Assembly (NCBI RefSeq): GCF_026241855.1
Contig: NZ_JAPJDC010000001.1
Location: 3,100,001-3,164,000 of the forward strand
From: Curtobacterium flaccumfaciens pv. betae
GTDB taxonomy: Bacteria > Actinomycetota > Actinomycetes > Actinomycetales > Microbacteriaceae
Length of the DNA: 64,000 bases
Direction: 5' to 3'
Made by a program: the position numbers and the translations under genes
The notes under the pieces: model-generated
Told to the model about the DNA's origin: nothing
The model's database searches: none
The model's input: only the letters and a program-made list of their open reading frames with translations
In this document: one piece after another, positions 42,843 through 50,586 of the stretch
Layout of the letters: every line of letters begins with the position of its first letter
How positions within the stretch are numbered: the stretch's first letter is position 1

Positions 42843-44222
42843 TCAGGCGCGGGTCTGGCCGCGGAAGTCGGCCGCAGCGGCGTCGAGCGCCTGCTTCGGG
42901 GAGATCTGGCCCTTGTAGGCCTTGATGAGGTAACCGCTCAGGACGGTCTGCAGGATCGAGGCATCGGCGCTCTGGTGCTGCGAGGGCACGTCGTCGACGA
43001 CCGACTTGTAGACGCCGAACAGCTGCTGCCCGCCGAAGTACGGGTCGCTCAGCGCCGCGAGCCGCGGGTCGTCGTAGACCGAGCGGAGCGTCGGCAGGTA
43101 CCCGAGGTCCTGGTAGCGCTTCACCTGCTGGTCCGGGTCGAGGTACGCGGCGAGCACCAGGTTGATCCCGGCCTTCGTGAGCGGCTTGTCGCGGAGCACC
43201 GCAAACCCGGTGCCGCCGCCGACGCTCGTCGTGCTGCCACCACCCGCGAACCGGGGCAGGTTCCGCACCTTCCACTTGCCCTTCTGCTCGGGCACGTTCG
43301 GCTTGATGCCGTAGCTGGCGTACCAGGAGGGCATGTCGACGGCCAGGATCGTGCCGCCCTTCAGCCCGGACTGCAGGCTCGGTCCGTACATGTCGGCGAC
43401 CGTCGCGATGGCCCCGGACTGCACACCGTCGACCAGGAACTGCAGGGTGCGTTCGGCCTCCGGCGTCTGGATGGCGATTCCGCCGTCCTCGTCGTACAGG
43501 TCGCCGCCCCGCTGGAGCAGCAGGATCTGGTAGCTCTGCAGCGTGCCGCCCGGATCGGTGACCGCCACGGCGTGCAGCGAGACACCCTTGTTCTTGTTGA
43601 GCTTCGCGCCGACGTCCATGTACTCCTCCCACGTCGTCAGGTCGTCGGGGATGCCGAGGGCCTCGAACTGGTCCGCGCGGTGGTAGTAGACGCACAACGG
43701 GGTGTCCGAGTCGAGCGCGTAGAGGTGCCCGTCCTTCGAGAACGGCGTGAGTCGTGCAGCGATCAGGTCGTCCTTGCGCGACGCCACCGACGGCGACAGG
43801 TCGCTCAGCAGCTCGGCAGCGATGTCACCGCGGAGCATCCGGCAAAACGCCCCGATCTCGAGCCCGGCGACGTCCGGCGTCCCCGTGCCGGCGACGGCCT
43901 GCGCGATGAGCTTGGTCGGGATGTCCGCCGCCGCGATCGTGGTGATGTCGAGCGCGAAGTCGAAGTCCGACTTCCGGTCGGCGACCGGCAACGCCTCGGT
44001 GAAGAACTTCTCGTAGCCGGGGTCGTGGGTCCAGAAGGACAGGTCGGCGCGTCCGGAACGGACGGCGGCCGTCGACTGCGGGGAGCAGCCGGCGAGCAGC
44101 GCGCCGAGGGCGATGCTGCCGCCAGCGGCGGCGCCCCACCGGAGCAGGTCGCGCCGGCTCGGCCCACGGCCTGGAGGCACGGGTGGCGCAGGTGGGGAAA
44201 GTCGCCTGGGTACTGGGGTCAC
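42843..44222 (-). CDS. Sugar ABC importer solute-binding lipoprotein
   Basis: 459 residues from GTG 44222, which has an AGGAGACCTCC site; a longer frame to 44288 has none. Export signal SRRDLLRWGAAAGGSIALGA followed by lipobox LAGC combines a twin-arginine-like motif and lipidation. The mature part is a family 1 extracellular sugar-binding protein (WTHDPGYEKFFTEALPVADR, TWEEYMDVGAKLNKNKGVSL, GGGTGFAVLRDKPLTKAGIN). First gene of the beta-galactoside operon, behind a LacI operator at 44277-44288. Confidence 0.9.
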   Translation of the reverse strand: MTPVPRRLSPPAPPVPPGRGPSRRDLLRWGAAAGGSIALGALLAGCSPQSTAAVRSGRADLSFWTHDPGYEKFFTEALPVADRKSDFDFALDITTIAAADIPTKLIAQAVAGTGTPDVAGLEIGAFCRMLRGDIAAELLSDLSPSVASRKDDLIAARLTPFSKDGHLYALDSDTPLCVYYHRADQFEALGIPDDLTTWEEYMDVGAKLNKNKGVSLHAVAVTDPGGTLQSYQILLLQRGGDLYDEDGGIAIQTPEAERTLQFLVDGVQSGAIATVADMYGPSLQSGLKGGTILAVDMPSWYASYGIKPNVPEQKGKWKVRNLPRFAGGGSTTSVGGGTGFAVLRDKPLTKAGINLVLAAYLDPDQQVKRYQDLGYLPTLRSVYDDPRLAALSDPYFGGQQLFGVYKSVVDDVPSQHQSADASILQTVLSGYLIKAYKGQISPKQALDAAAADFRGQTRA

Positions 44223-44276
44223 GGAGGTCTCCTGACGTCGTCGTCGAGGTGCGTGCGGAAGTGGCGGTGAGCGCGC

Positions 44277-44288
44277 GTGAGCGCTCAC
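44277..44288. promoter_or_regulatory. LacI-type operator of the beta-galactoside operon
   Basis: GTGAGCGCTCAC is a perfect 12-bp palindrome with the central CG of LacI-family sites, 55 bases upstream of the binding-protein start. Confidence 0.7.
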
Positions 44289-44306
44289 TCACGGGACGGA
44301 CGCAAG

Positions 44307-44321
44307 CCGCGCCTCCCGTCC
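44307..44321. repeat. Inverted half copy of the GGAGGCGCGG element
   Basis: CCGCGCCTCCCGTCC just downstream of the lacI-type gene; a short GGACGG/CCGTCC stem includes it. Confidence 0.35.
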
Positions 44322-44327
44322 GGGGGT

Positions 44328-45389
44328 TCAGTCGGCGGGGCGGAGGTGACGCCGCTCAGCGGACGGCGGCGCGCTGGTGGCACGCGTGATCAGCTGGCCG
44401 GGCAGCATCCGGTGGCGCTCGGCGGGCGGGTGGCCGTCGAGGGTGCGGAAGAGGCGGTGCATCGCGAGGCGGGTGGCCTCGTCGAAGTCCTGACGGATGG
44501 TCGTGAGCGGCGTCGGCAGGTAGGCCGAGATCGGCATGTCGTCGAAGCCGACGATGCTGACGTCACCCGGCACGGACAACCCGTGCTGCTGGATGGCGGA
44601 CATCGCGCCGATCGCCATCTGGTCGTTCGCGACGAAGACCCCCGTCAGGTCCGGGCGGCCGAGCAACGAGCGCATGGCCTCATAGCCGCTCTGCGGCGAC
44701 CAGTCCCCCTCGGCCGGTGCGTGCTCGGCGACGCCGGCGTCCTGCAGCGCCGCCCGCCACCCCGCCAGCCGGCGCGAACTCGAGGTCCAGTCCGCCGGAC
44801 CCGCGATGTGCCACACGGTCTCGTGCCCGAGGGCCAGCAGGTGATCGGTGGCCGCGAACGCAGCGCCGCTCTCGTCCAGGCCGACCGCCAGGGTGTTCTC
44901 GCGGTCGGCGACGTCCGGCGGCCCGAGCGTCAGCACCGTCACGCCCTGGGGCAGGCGGAGCTGGTCCATCTGGTTCTCGACCGGCTCGGAGAAGACGATC
45001 GCCTCGACGTCCTGGCCGACGAGCGAGTCGACCGCCGGCTGGAGCTCGGATGCGGTCGCGGCGACGGTCCGGACGATGGCCAGGCTGTACCCGTTCGTGC
45101 GGCACGCCTGCTCGACGCCGGTGAGCATGGCGGTCGGGCCGTACAGGTTCGTACCGATGGTGATGAGACCGATCCGGCGGGAGCGCTGCGACTTGAGGGA
45201 GCGGGCAGCGGCGTTCGGGCGGAAACCCAGTTCGTCGATCGCTTCGAGGACCCGGGCGCGGACCGCCTCGGTGACGTGCGGTTCGTCGTTCACCACGCGG
45301 GAGACGGTCTTCTGGGAGACGCCGGCCAGGCTCGCGACGTCGGTCATGGAGGCCGGGCGGAGGCGATGAACCGATGCGTTGCCGCTCAT
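44328..45389 (-). CDS. LacI-family regulator
   Basis: 353 residues. HTH and hinge: MTDVASLAGVSQKTVSRVVN, DEPHVTEAVRARVLEAIDEL, GFRPNAAARSLKSQRS. The periplasmic-binding-protein-like effector domain has IGTNLYGPTAMLTGVEQACR, FVANDQMAIGAMSAIQQHGL and SIVGFDDMPISAYLPTPLTT. It sits upstream of and parallel to the GH42 operon and should repress it through GTGAGCGCTCAC; a second inverted repeat at 45442-45461 may autoregulate. Confidence 0.92.
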   Translation of the reverse strand: MSGNASVHRLRPASMTDVASLAGVSQKTVSRVVNDEPHVTEAVRARVLEAIDELGFRPNAAARSLKSQRSRRIGLITIGTNLYGPTAMLTGVEQACRTNGYSLAIVRTVAATASELQPAVDSLVGQDVEAIVFSEPVENQMDQLRLPQGVTVLTLGPPDVADRENTLAVGLDESGAAFAATDHLLALGHETVWHIAGPADWTSSSRRLAGWRAALQDAGVAEHAPAEGDWSPQSGYEAMRSLLGRPDLTGVFVANDQMAIGAMSAIQQHGLSVPGDVSIVGFDDMPISAYLPTPLTTIRQDFDEATRLAMHRLFRTLDGHPPAERHRMLPGQLITRATSAPPSAERRHLRPAD

Positions 45390-45441
45390 CGTCAGCTCCT
45401 TCGCTGCTCCGTGGGACCGGCCGGGACCGGGTGTGGGAGCA

Positions 45442-45461
45442 AGACAACCACGGGATTGTCT
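45442..45461. promoter_or_regulatory. Inverted repeat upstream of LacI gene
   Basis: AGACAA-N8-TTGTCT, 53 bases upstream of the regulator start, followed by the palindrome CTACGTAG. Confidence 0.4.
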
Positions 45462-45501
45462 ACGTAGTCAAGAGTGATTCCGCGGTGTCATCGCAGCCTG
45501 C

Positions 45502-46443
45502 TTACCCGAGCGGCTCGACGCCGTAGCTGGTGACCACCGCACGCAACTCGTCCAGGTAGGTCTGCGCCTGCACGGTGAGGGGAACCGAAGCGTGCGCGAT
45601 CCAGCCGATCTCGATGCGCTCGTCGACGTCGAGTGGGATGGCGACGATCTCGGGATCGAGGTCGTCGCTGATGAGCCCGGTGGAGATCGTGTACCCGCCG
45701 AGGCCGATCATCAGGTTGAAGATCGTCGCCCGGTCCGACACACGGATCTCCCGCTTGCTCGACATCGTCGACAGGATCTCCTCGGCCAGGTAGAAGGAGT
45801 TGTTCGCGCCCTGGTCGAACGTGAGCCGAGGCAGGTCCGCGAGGTCCTCGAGGGTCGCACGCTCCCGCGACGCGAGCGGGTTCCGCTTCGCCACGAAGAT
45901 GTGCGGCTGTGCGACGAACAGCGGTGTGAACACGACGCCGGCGTCGCGCAGCAGCTTGCCGAGCACCTGCTTGTTGAAGTCGTTGCGGTAGAGGATGCCC
46001 ACCTCGCTGCGCAGGGTGCGGACGTCCTCGATGATGTCCCAGGTGCGTGTCTCGCGCAGCGAGAACTCGTACTCGTCCGCAGCTGCCGCTTCGACCATCC
46101 GGACGAAGGCCTCCACCGCGAACGAGTAGTGCTGCGCGGACACCCCGAGCAGCCGACGCGACCGCTGGCCGCCGACGTACCGCTGCTCGAGGAGGGAGAC
46201 CTGCTCGACGACCTGCCGGGCGTACCCGAGGAACTCGACGCCGTCGACGGTGGGCACGACGCCTCGGGCCGAGCGGGTGAACAGCGGGCGCCCGATCCGC
46301 GTCTCCAGGTCCTTCATCGCTGCGGACATCGTCGGCTGCGACACATAGAGCAGGTCGGCCGCTGCGCTGATCGAGCCCTCCGTCGCCACCTCGATGAAGT
46401 ACCGGAGCTGCTGCAGGGTGATGTCGTTCGAAACGCGAGCCAT
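45502..46443 (-). CDS. LysR-family regulator
   Basis: 313 residues. HTH: ITLQQLRYFIEVATEGSISA, AADLLYVSQPTMSAAMKDLE. The C-terminal co-inducer domain includes LLGVSAQHYSFAVEAFVRMV and GVVFTPLFVAQPHIFVAKRN. Divergent from mesX-mesD with 120 bases between; it probably regulates them in response to sulfur or methionine status. An ATACCG/CGGTAT inverted repeat in the gap could be its site. Confidence 0.9.
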   Translation of the reverse strand: MARVSNDITLQQLRYFIEVATEGSISAAADLLYVSQPTMSAAMKDLETRIGRPLFTRSARGVVPTVDGVEFLGYARQVVEQVSLLEQRYVGGQRSRRLLGVSAQHYSFAVEAFVRMVEAAAADEYEFSLRETRTWDIIEDVRTLRSEVGILYRNDFNKQVLGKLLRDAGVVFTPLFVAQPHIFVAKRNPLASRERATLEDLADLPRLTFDQGANNSFYLAEEILSTMSSKREIRVSDRATIFNLMIGLGGYTISTGLISDDLDPEIVAIPLDVDERIEIGWIAHASVPLTVQAQTYLDELRAVVTSYGVEPLG

Positions 46444-46453
46444 AGGCCGAGGC

Positions 46454-46480
46454 TATACCGGTGCATAGCGTCTCGGTATT
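46454..46480. promoter_or_regulatory. Putative LysR binding site
   Basis: ATACCG (46455-46460) and CGGTAT (46474-46479) form a dyad spaced by 13 bases next to the LysR start, in the usual autoregulatory position. Confidence 0.45.
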
Positions 46481-46563
46481 ACCTGATGGCTCGCGAATCC
46501 AGCCATGATCGATGCATCCCTCCCATCGTGCCCACGGGCCGCTCGACGAACAGATTGCCGACC

Positions 46564-47523
46564 ATGGCGAACGACCTCACCTTCAGCATCACCCGGACCC
46601 GGTTCGACGAGGACTACTCCCCCGCCGACAGCTCCCGGCTGACCACGAACTTCGCCAACCTGGCGCGCGGCGAGCACCGTCAGCAGAACCTGCGTGCTGC
46701 GCTGGCGATGATCGACGGGCGAGCGAACGAGCTGGCCGCGGCACACGACCGCTACCGTCTGCAGCTCGACATCGTCTCGGTGGCGCTCGAGTTCTCCGAC
46801 GGTGGTTCGGACGCCGAGTTCCCGCTGCTCGAGATGCTCGACGTCACGATCCTCGACCAGCACACCGGCGAGCGCCACCGGGGAATCCTCGGCAACAACT
46901 TCTCGTCGTACCTGCGCGACTACGACTTCTCCGTCCTGCTGCCCTCGGCGTCGTCCGGCATCCCGTCCGACTTCGGACAGCTGCACGGGGCGCTCTTCCA
47001 GCGCTTCCTGGAGTCATCCGCGTTCCACTCGAGTTTCAGTGCCGAGCCCGTCGTCTGCATCAGCGTCTCGACGAGCCAGACCTACCGCCGCACCGGGTAC
47101 GTCCACCCGGTCCTCGGCGCCGAGTACGAGCACGAGCACTCCTCGCTCACCGACGACTACTTCGGCCGGATGGGCATGCGAGTCCGGTACTTCCAGCCCG
47201 CCGGAGCGGCTGCCCCGCTCGCGTTCTACACGCGCGGCGACCTGACCGGCGACTACACGGACCTCCAGCTCATCGGCACGATCGCCACCATGGAGACCTT
47301 CCAGAAGATCTACCGCCCGGAGGTCTACGCCGCGGACACCCCGGCCGGCAGCACCTACCGCCCCACCCTCGACCACACCGACTTCACGCCCACCCCGGTG
47401 ACCTACGACCGCGAGGAGCGCAGCCGCCTCGGGATCACGCAGGGCCGGTGGACCGAGGAGCACCTGGTGCGGCCGCACCACGCACTCCTCGCCCGGTGGG
47501 CTGACCCCGCCCTCGCGCGCTGA
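46564..47523 (+). CDS. mesX: DUF1852 protein, MesX-like partner of methionine synthase MesD
   Basis: 319 residues from ATG 46564 (MANDLTFSITRTRFDEDYSP). The sequence matches the DUF1852 pattern (LTTNFANLARGEHRQQNLRA, ILGNNFSSYLRDYDFSVLLP, GYVHPVLGAEYEHEHSSLTD, MGMRVRYFQPAGAAAPLAFY). DUF1852 is MesX, required with MesD for the folate-independent, oxygen-dependent methionine synthase. The next gene is the MesD-like synthase, 37 bases downstream, which supports the assignment. Confidence 0.87.
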   Translation: MANDLTFSITRTRFDEDYSPADSSRLTTNFANLARGEHRQQNLRAALAMIDGRANELAAAHDRYRLQLDIVSVALEFSDGGSDAEFPLLEMLDVTILDQHTGERHRGILGNNFSSYLRDYDFSVLLPSASSGIPSDFGQLHGALFQRFLESSAFHSSFSAEPVVCISVSTSQTYRRTGYVHPVLGAEYEHEHSSLTDDYFGRMGMRVRYFQPAGAAAPLAFYTRGDLTGDYTDLQLIGTIATMETFQKIYRPEVYAADTPAGSTYRPTLDHTDFTPTPVTYDREERSRLGITQGRWTEEHLVRPHHALLARWADPALAR

Positions 47524-47560
47524 CCTCCTCTGCCCTTCGACTGACTGGACCGTCACTCCC

Positions 47561-48610
47561 ATGCGTTCTCTCCTCCCCACCTCGATCGTCGGCAGCCTGC
47601 CGAAGCCGTCCTGGCTCGCCGAGCCCGAGCGACTGTGGTCCCCCTGGCTGCTCGAGGGTGCCGCCCTGACCGAGGGCAAGCAGGATGCCCTGCGCTCCGC
47701 CGTGCACGAGCAGGAGCGCCGGGGCATCGACATCGTCAGCGACGGCGAGCAGACCCGCCAGCACTTCGTCACGACGTTCATCGAGCACCTGGATGGCGTC
47801 GACCTCGACCGCAAGGAAACCGTCCGCATCCGCGACCGGTACGACGCGGCCGTCCCGACCGTCGTCGGTGCCGTGAGCCGTCGGAAGCCGGTCTTCGTCG
47901 AGGACGCTGCGTTCCTGAGGGCTCAGACCGATCGCCCCATCAAGTGGGCGCTCCCCGGCCCGATGACGATGATCGACACGCTGTCCGACCAGCACTACAA
48001 GAGCCGCGAGAAGCTGGCGTGGGAGTTCGCCACGATCCTCAACCAAGAGGCACGCGAACTGCAGGACGCCGGCGTCGACATTATCCAGTTCGACGAGCCC
48101 GCCTTCACGGTCTTCCACGACGAGGTGCAGGACTGGGGCGTGGCCGCACTCGAACGCGCGGCCGAGGGCTTGCACGCTGAGACCGCCGTGCACATCTGTT
48201 ACGGCTACGGCATCGAGGCGAACAACAAGTGGAAGGAGACGCTCGGCGCGGAGTGGCGGCAGTACGAGCAGTCCTTCCCGCTCCTGCAGCAGTCCTCGAT
48301 CGACATCGTCTCGCTGGAGTGCATCCACTCCCACGTTCCCCTCGAGCTCGTCGAGCTGATCCGCGGCAAGAAGGTCATGCTCGGGGCGATCGACGTCGCG
48401 ACCGAGACCGTGGAGACGCCGGAGGAGGTCGCGGAGGTGCTTCGTCGGGCGCTCGAGTTCGTCGATGCCGACAAGCTCATCCCCAGCTCCAACTGCGGCA
48501 TGGCACCCCTGGCGCGGGGTGCGGCGCTGGACAAGCTCGGCGCGCTGTCGGCTGGAGCGGACATCGTGCGGGCCGAGCTCGTCGGCACGGCGGTCCCGTC
48601 GGCCCGCTGA
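47561..48610 (+). CDS. mesD: Folate-independent methionine synthase, MesD-like (MetE C-terminal family)
   Basis: 349 residues, the length of the MetE catalytic C-terminal domain alone. Start LLPTSIVGSLPKPSWLAEPE. The zinc/homocysteine ligands are visible: His211 and Cys213 in HICYGYG, Glu253 in SLEC, Cys312 in SNCGMAPL; DIIQFDEPAF is the homocysteine-binding region. It methylates homocysteine to methionine without folate; the methyl donor of MesD is not established. Lies in operon with mesX and behind a divergent LysR regulator. Confidence 0.88.
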   Translation: MRSLLPTSIVGSLPKPSWLAEPERLWSPWLLEGAALTEGKQDALRSAVHEQERRGIDIVSDGEQTRQHFVTTFIEHLDGVDLDRKETVRIRDRYDAAVPTVVGAVSRRKPVFVEDAAFLRAQTDRPIKWALPGPMTMIDTLSDQHYKSREKLAWEFATILNQEARELQDAGVDIIQFDEPAFTVFHDEVQDWGVAALERAAEGLHAETAVHICYGYGIEANNKWKETLGAEWRQYEQSFPLLQQSSIDIVSLECIHSHVPLELVELIRGKKVMLGAIDVATETVETPEEVAEVLRRALEFVDADKLIPSSNCGMAPLARGAALDKLGALSAGADIVRAELVGTAVPSAR

Positions 48611-48625
48611 TCGCCGCGAGACACC

Positions 48626-48661
48626 ACGGCGGCTCTCTTCCGGAAGGAGGAGGGCCGCCGT
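48626..48661 (+). terminator. Terminator of mesX-mesD
   Basis: ACGGCGGC (48626-48633) pairs with GCCGCCGT (48654-48661); CTTCCGGAAG forms a palindromic inner loop. Confidence 0.7.
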
Positions 48662-48898
48662 TCGTGTTGCGTCCGCCGCGTGCGCGGCTTTCGGTCCGGC
48701 CTGGAGGCGCGGCTTCCGCCCGGTCGACAGGGCGCGTTGGTACTGGTGTCGCGACCAGAACCCGAACCCGAACCCGAACAGCGTTAGCGGGCTTCTGCGA
48801 GCGCCGCATTTCCAATCGGTCGATATGTTGCGGTTCAAACTTCACATCATGTACGTTCATACCCGTGCGCGGAGGGGCCGCGCGAGAAGGGGGCTTCG
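48662..48898 (+). promoter_or_regulatory. Promoter and leader of the SDP-like operon
   Basis: After a half copy of the dispersed element (CTGGAGGCGCGG, 48701-48712) the sequence becomes less G+C rich. TTGCGG (48828-48833) and TACGTT (48852-48857) with 18-base spacing form a plausible promoter. GCGCGG/CCGCGC (48867-48883) is a small hairpin directly before the AGAAGGGGG ribosome-binding site and could modulate translation of the first toxin gene. Confidence 0.5.
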
Positions 48899-49456
48899 AT
48901 GTCGAAGTTCATGATTACGGCTGCGGCCGTGATGGTCACCGTTTCCGCTGCAACCACAGTGCCGGCGCTACCGGCCCACGCAACGTCACCGACAACGCAG
49001 CATCAGGTCGCTGCCGAGCGGGCTGCGCTCTCTGACCGCAACGTGATCGAGCTCTTCACCGGGCAGGGGCGGATCATCGCCGAGCACCCGGAGCTTGCAA
49101 AGTACGTACCAAGCGGCGAGCAGAAGCTGACAGCTGCGCAGATCTCCGCCGTCACGGAGGAGTACCAGAACGCCTACCCGCAGTTTCACGACAACATCAC
49201 CGTCCCGCTGCAGAGCGGCGACCCGTACCGAGTGCTCGATGCACTGCACGCGTTCGAAACCGCAACCGAACGCATCGCAACCTCGGAATCCGCCACCATC
49301 ACCGGCGACGGCAAGTGCGCCCTGCTGGTCGCCGTCGCTGTCGCTGCAACGCTGTGGTTGGGCGTCCTTGTCTGGGTTGCGGGCCGATCCGGCTCCGCCC
49401 TGACCGAGGAACAGTTCGCGGCCGAGCTGGCGACTGCTTTGCCGTCGAGCAACTGA
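48899..49456 (+). CDS. SdpC-like toxin precursor 1
   Basis: 185 residues. Sec signal peptide at 1-28 (basic MSK, hydrophobic AAAVMVTVSAATT, cleavage after AHA); a pro-region of about 105 residues (SDRNVIELFTGQGRIIAEHP, QISAVTEEYQNAYPQF, GDPYRVLDALHAFETATERI); then GDGKC with Cys140 and a strongly hydrophobic stretch ALLVAVAVAATLWLGVLVWV and a polar tail. This layout and length match SdpC of B. subtilis (203 residues), whose mature peptide begins at Cys141. Unlike SDP there is no second Cys in the tail. The gene heads an operon with SdpA- and SdpB-like genes. Probably a secreted membrane-active peptide killing sibling cells. Confidence 0.8.
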   Translation: MSKFMITAAAVMVTVSAATTVPALPAHATSPTTQHQVAAERAALSDRNVIELFTGQGRIIAEHPELAKYVPSGEQKLTAAQISAVTEEYQNAYPQFHDNITVPLQSGDPYRVLDALHAFETATERIATSESATITGDGKCALLVAVAVAATLWLGVLVWVAGRSGSALTEEQFAAELATALPSSN

Positions 49457-49483
49457 CAAGAACCTCGAGAGGAAAAACCTTCG

Positions 49484-50032
49484 ATGTCGAAGATCATGAT
49501 CGCGGCTGCGGCCGTGATGGTCACCGTTTCCGCTGCAATCACAGTGCCGGCTGCGCCGGTCCAGGCAGCAACACCGACGACGCAACACCTCACCGCCGAA
49601 CGGGCTCCGCTTTCTGACCGCAACGTGATCGAGCTCTTCACCGGGCAGGGGCGGATCATCGCCGAGCACCCGGAGCTTGCAAAGTACGTACCAAGCGGCG
49701 AGCAGAAGCTGACAGCTGCGCAGATCTCCGCCGTCACGGAGGAGTACCAGAACGCCTACCCGCAGTTCCGCGACAACATCACCGTCCCGCTGCAGAGCGG
49801 CGACCCGTACCGAGTGCTCGACGCGCTGCACGCGTTCGAAACCGCAACCGAACGCATCGCAACCTCGGAGCCCGCCACGATCACCGGTGATGGCAAGTGC
49901 CTGGTGGTCGTCGCAGTCGGTGTCCTGGTCTGGGCGGCTGTTTCGGTCTCGGTGAAGTTCTGGGGGCCGAAGTCAGCAGACCGTGACTCCGGCGCGCTCT
50001 TTGCTGCGGAGCTGACTCGCGACCTGGGCTGA
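49484..50032 (+). CDS. SdpC-like toxin precursor 2
   Basis: 182 residues. Signal peptide 1-29 and pro-region are nearly identical to precursor 1, also at DNA level (about 250 bases with only a handful of changes, offset 582 bases). After GDGKC (Cys139) the tail differs completely: LVVVAVGVLVWAAVSVSVKF then WGPKSADRDSGALFAAELTR. It starts 27 bases after precursor 1 and its stop overlaps the sdpA-like ATG by one base (TGATG). A second toxin variant, or a partner peptide in a two-component toxin. Confidence 0.8.
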   Translation: MSKIMIAAAAVMVTVSAAITVPAAPVQAATPTTQHLTAERAPLSDRNVIELFTGQGRIIAEHPELAKYVPSGEQKLTAAQISAVTEEYQNAYPQFRDNITVPLQSGDPYRVLDALHAFETATERIATSEPATITGDGKCLVVVAVGVLVWAAVSVSVKFWGPKSADRDSGALFAAELTRDLG

Positions 50033-50586
50033 TGGGCCCGAAACGAGCGCTTTGGCCATTTGCGACAACGGCCGTACTGCTGATGAGTTGGACGGCACTG
50101 AGCATTGTGGAGTCGTTGTCTCCACACGCGTTGTCGAGTCGTGATCCTGCCGCGGTGAAGGTGCGAGATGCAGTGCTGACAATCGCTCCACAGCGTTGGG
50201 AGTTCTTCACCGCATCTTCCAAGGGCCGGCAATACGTCGCCTACCGCACGCAGACAGGCGACTCGGCGCTTTCGCTGCCGCAAGGCAAAGCAACGAACCT
50301 GTTCGGCGTCTCGCGCGCTCAGCGTGCGCAGGGTCCTGAGCTAGCAGCGCTGCATCAGCAGGTGGCGAACTGGAAGAAGTGCGTGGACAAGTCTGCGTCT
50401 CAGAAGTGCATCCGACAGGCGGCCGAAGAGCGACCGCAGGCTCTGAGGAATGGGGCGAAGCGGAAGACTCTCTGCGGAGATCTCCTCCTCGCTCAGGAGA
50501 AGGCGACTCCGTTCGAGTTCCGTAGCTTCGATCTCCCGAATTTCCGGGTGCTGAAGGCTGCACGTGTGGAGGTGTCGTGCAACTGA
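50032..50586 (+). CDS. SdpA-like toxin maturation protein
   Basis: 184 residues. A single N-terminal membrane segment (LWPFATTAVLLMSWTALSIV) anchors a soluble domain. TIAPQRWEFFTASSKGRQYV (residues 50-69) corresponds to the conserved PQGW-FFT motif of SdpA proteins. Four cysteines (WKKCVDKSASQKCIRQ, KRKTLCGDLL and the final VSCN) could be structural. In B. subtilis SdpA is cytosolic and membrane-associated and needed with SdpB to produce active SDP. Translationally coupled to both neighbours. Confidence 0.78.
   Translation: MGPKRALWPFATTAVLLMSWTALSIVESLSPHALSSRDPAAVKVRDAVLTIAPQRWEFFTASSKGRQYVAYRTQTGDSALSLPQGKATNLFGVSRAQRAQGPELAALHQQVANWKKCVDKSASQKCIRQAAEERPQALRNGAKRKTLCGDLLLAQEKATPFEFRSFDLPNFRVLKAARVEVSCN

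Noticed and set aside
44223-44288. Longer solute-binding protein start at 44288
   Set aside because: It would run through the LacI operator and AGGAGACCTCC site; the GTG at 44222 is better supported.
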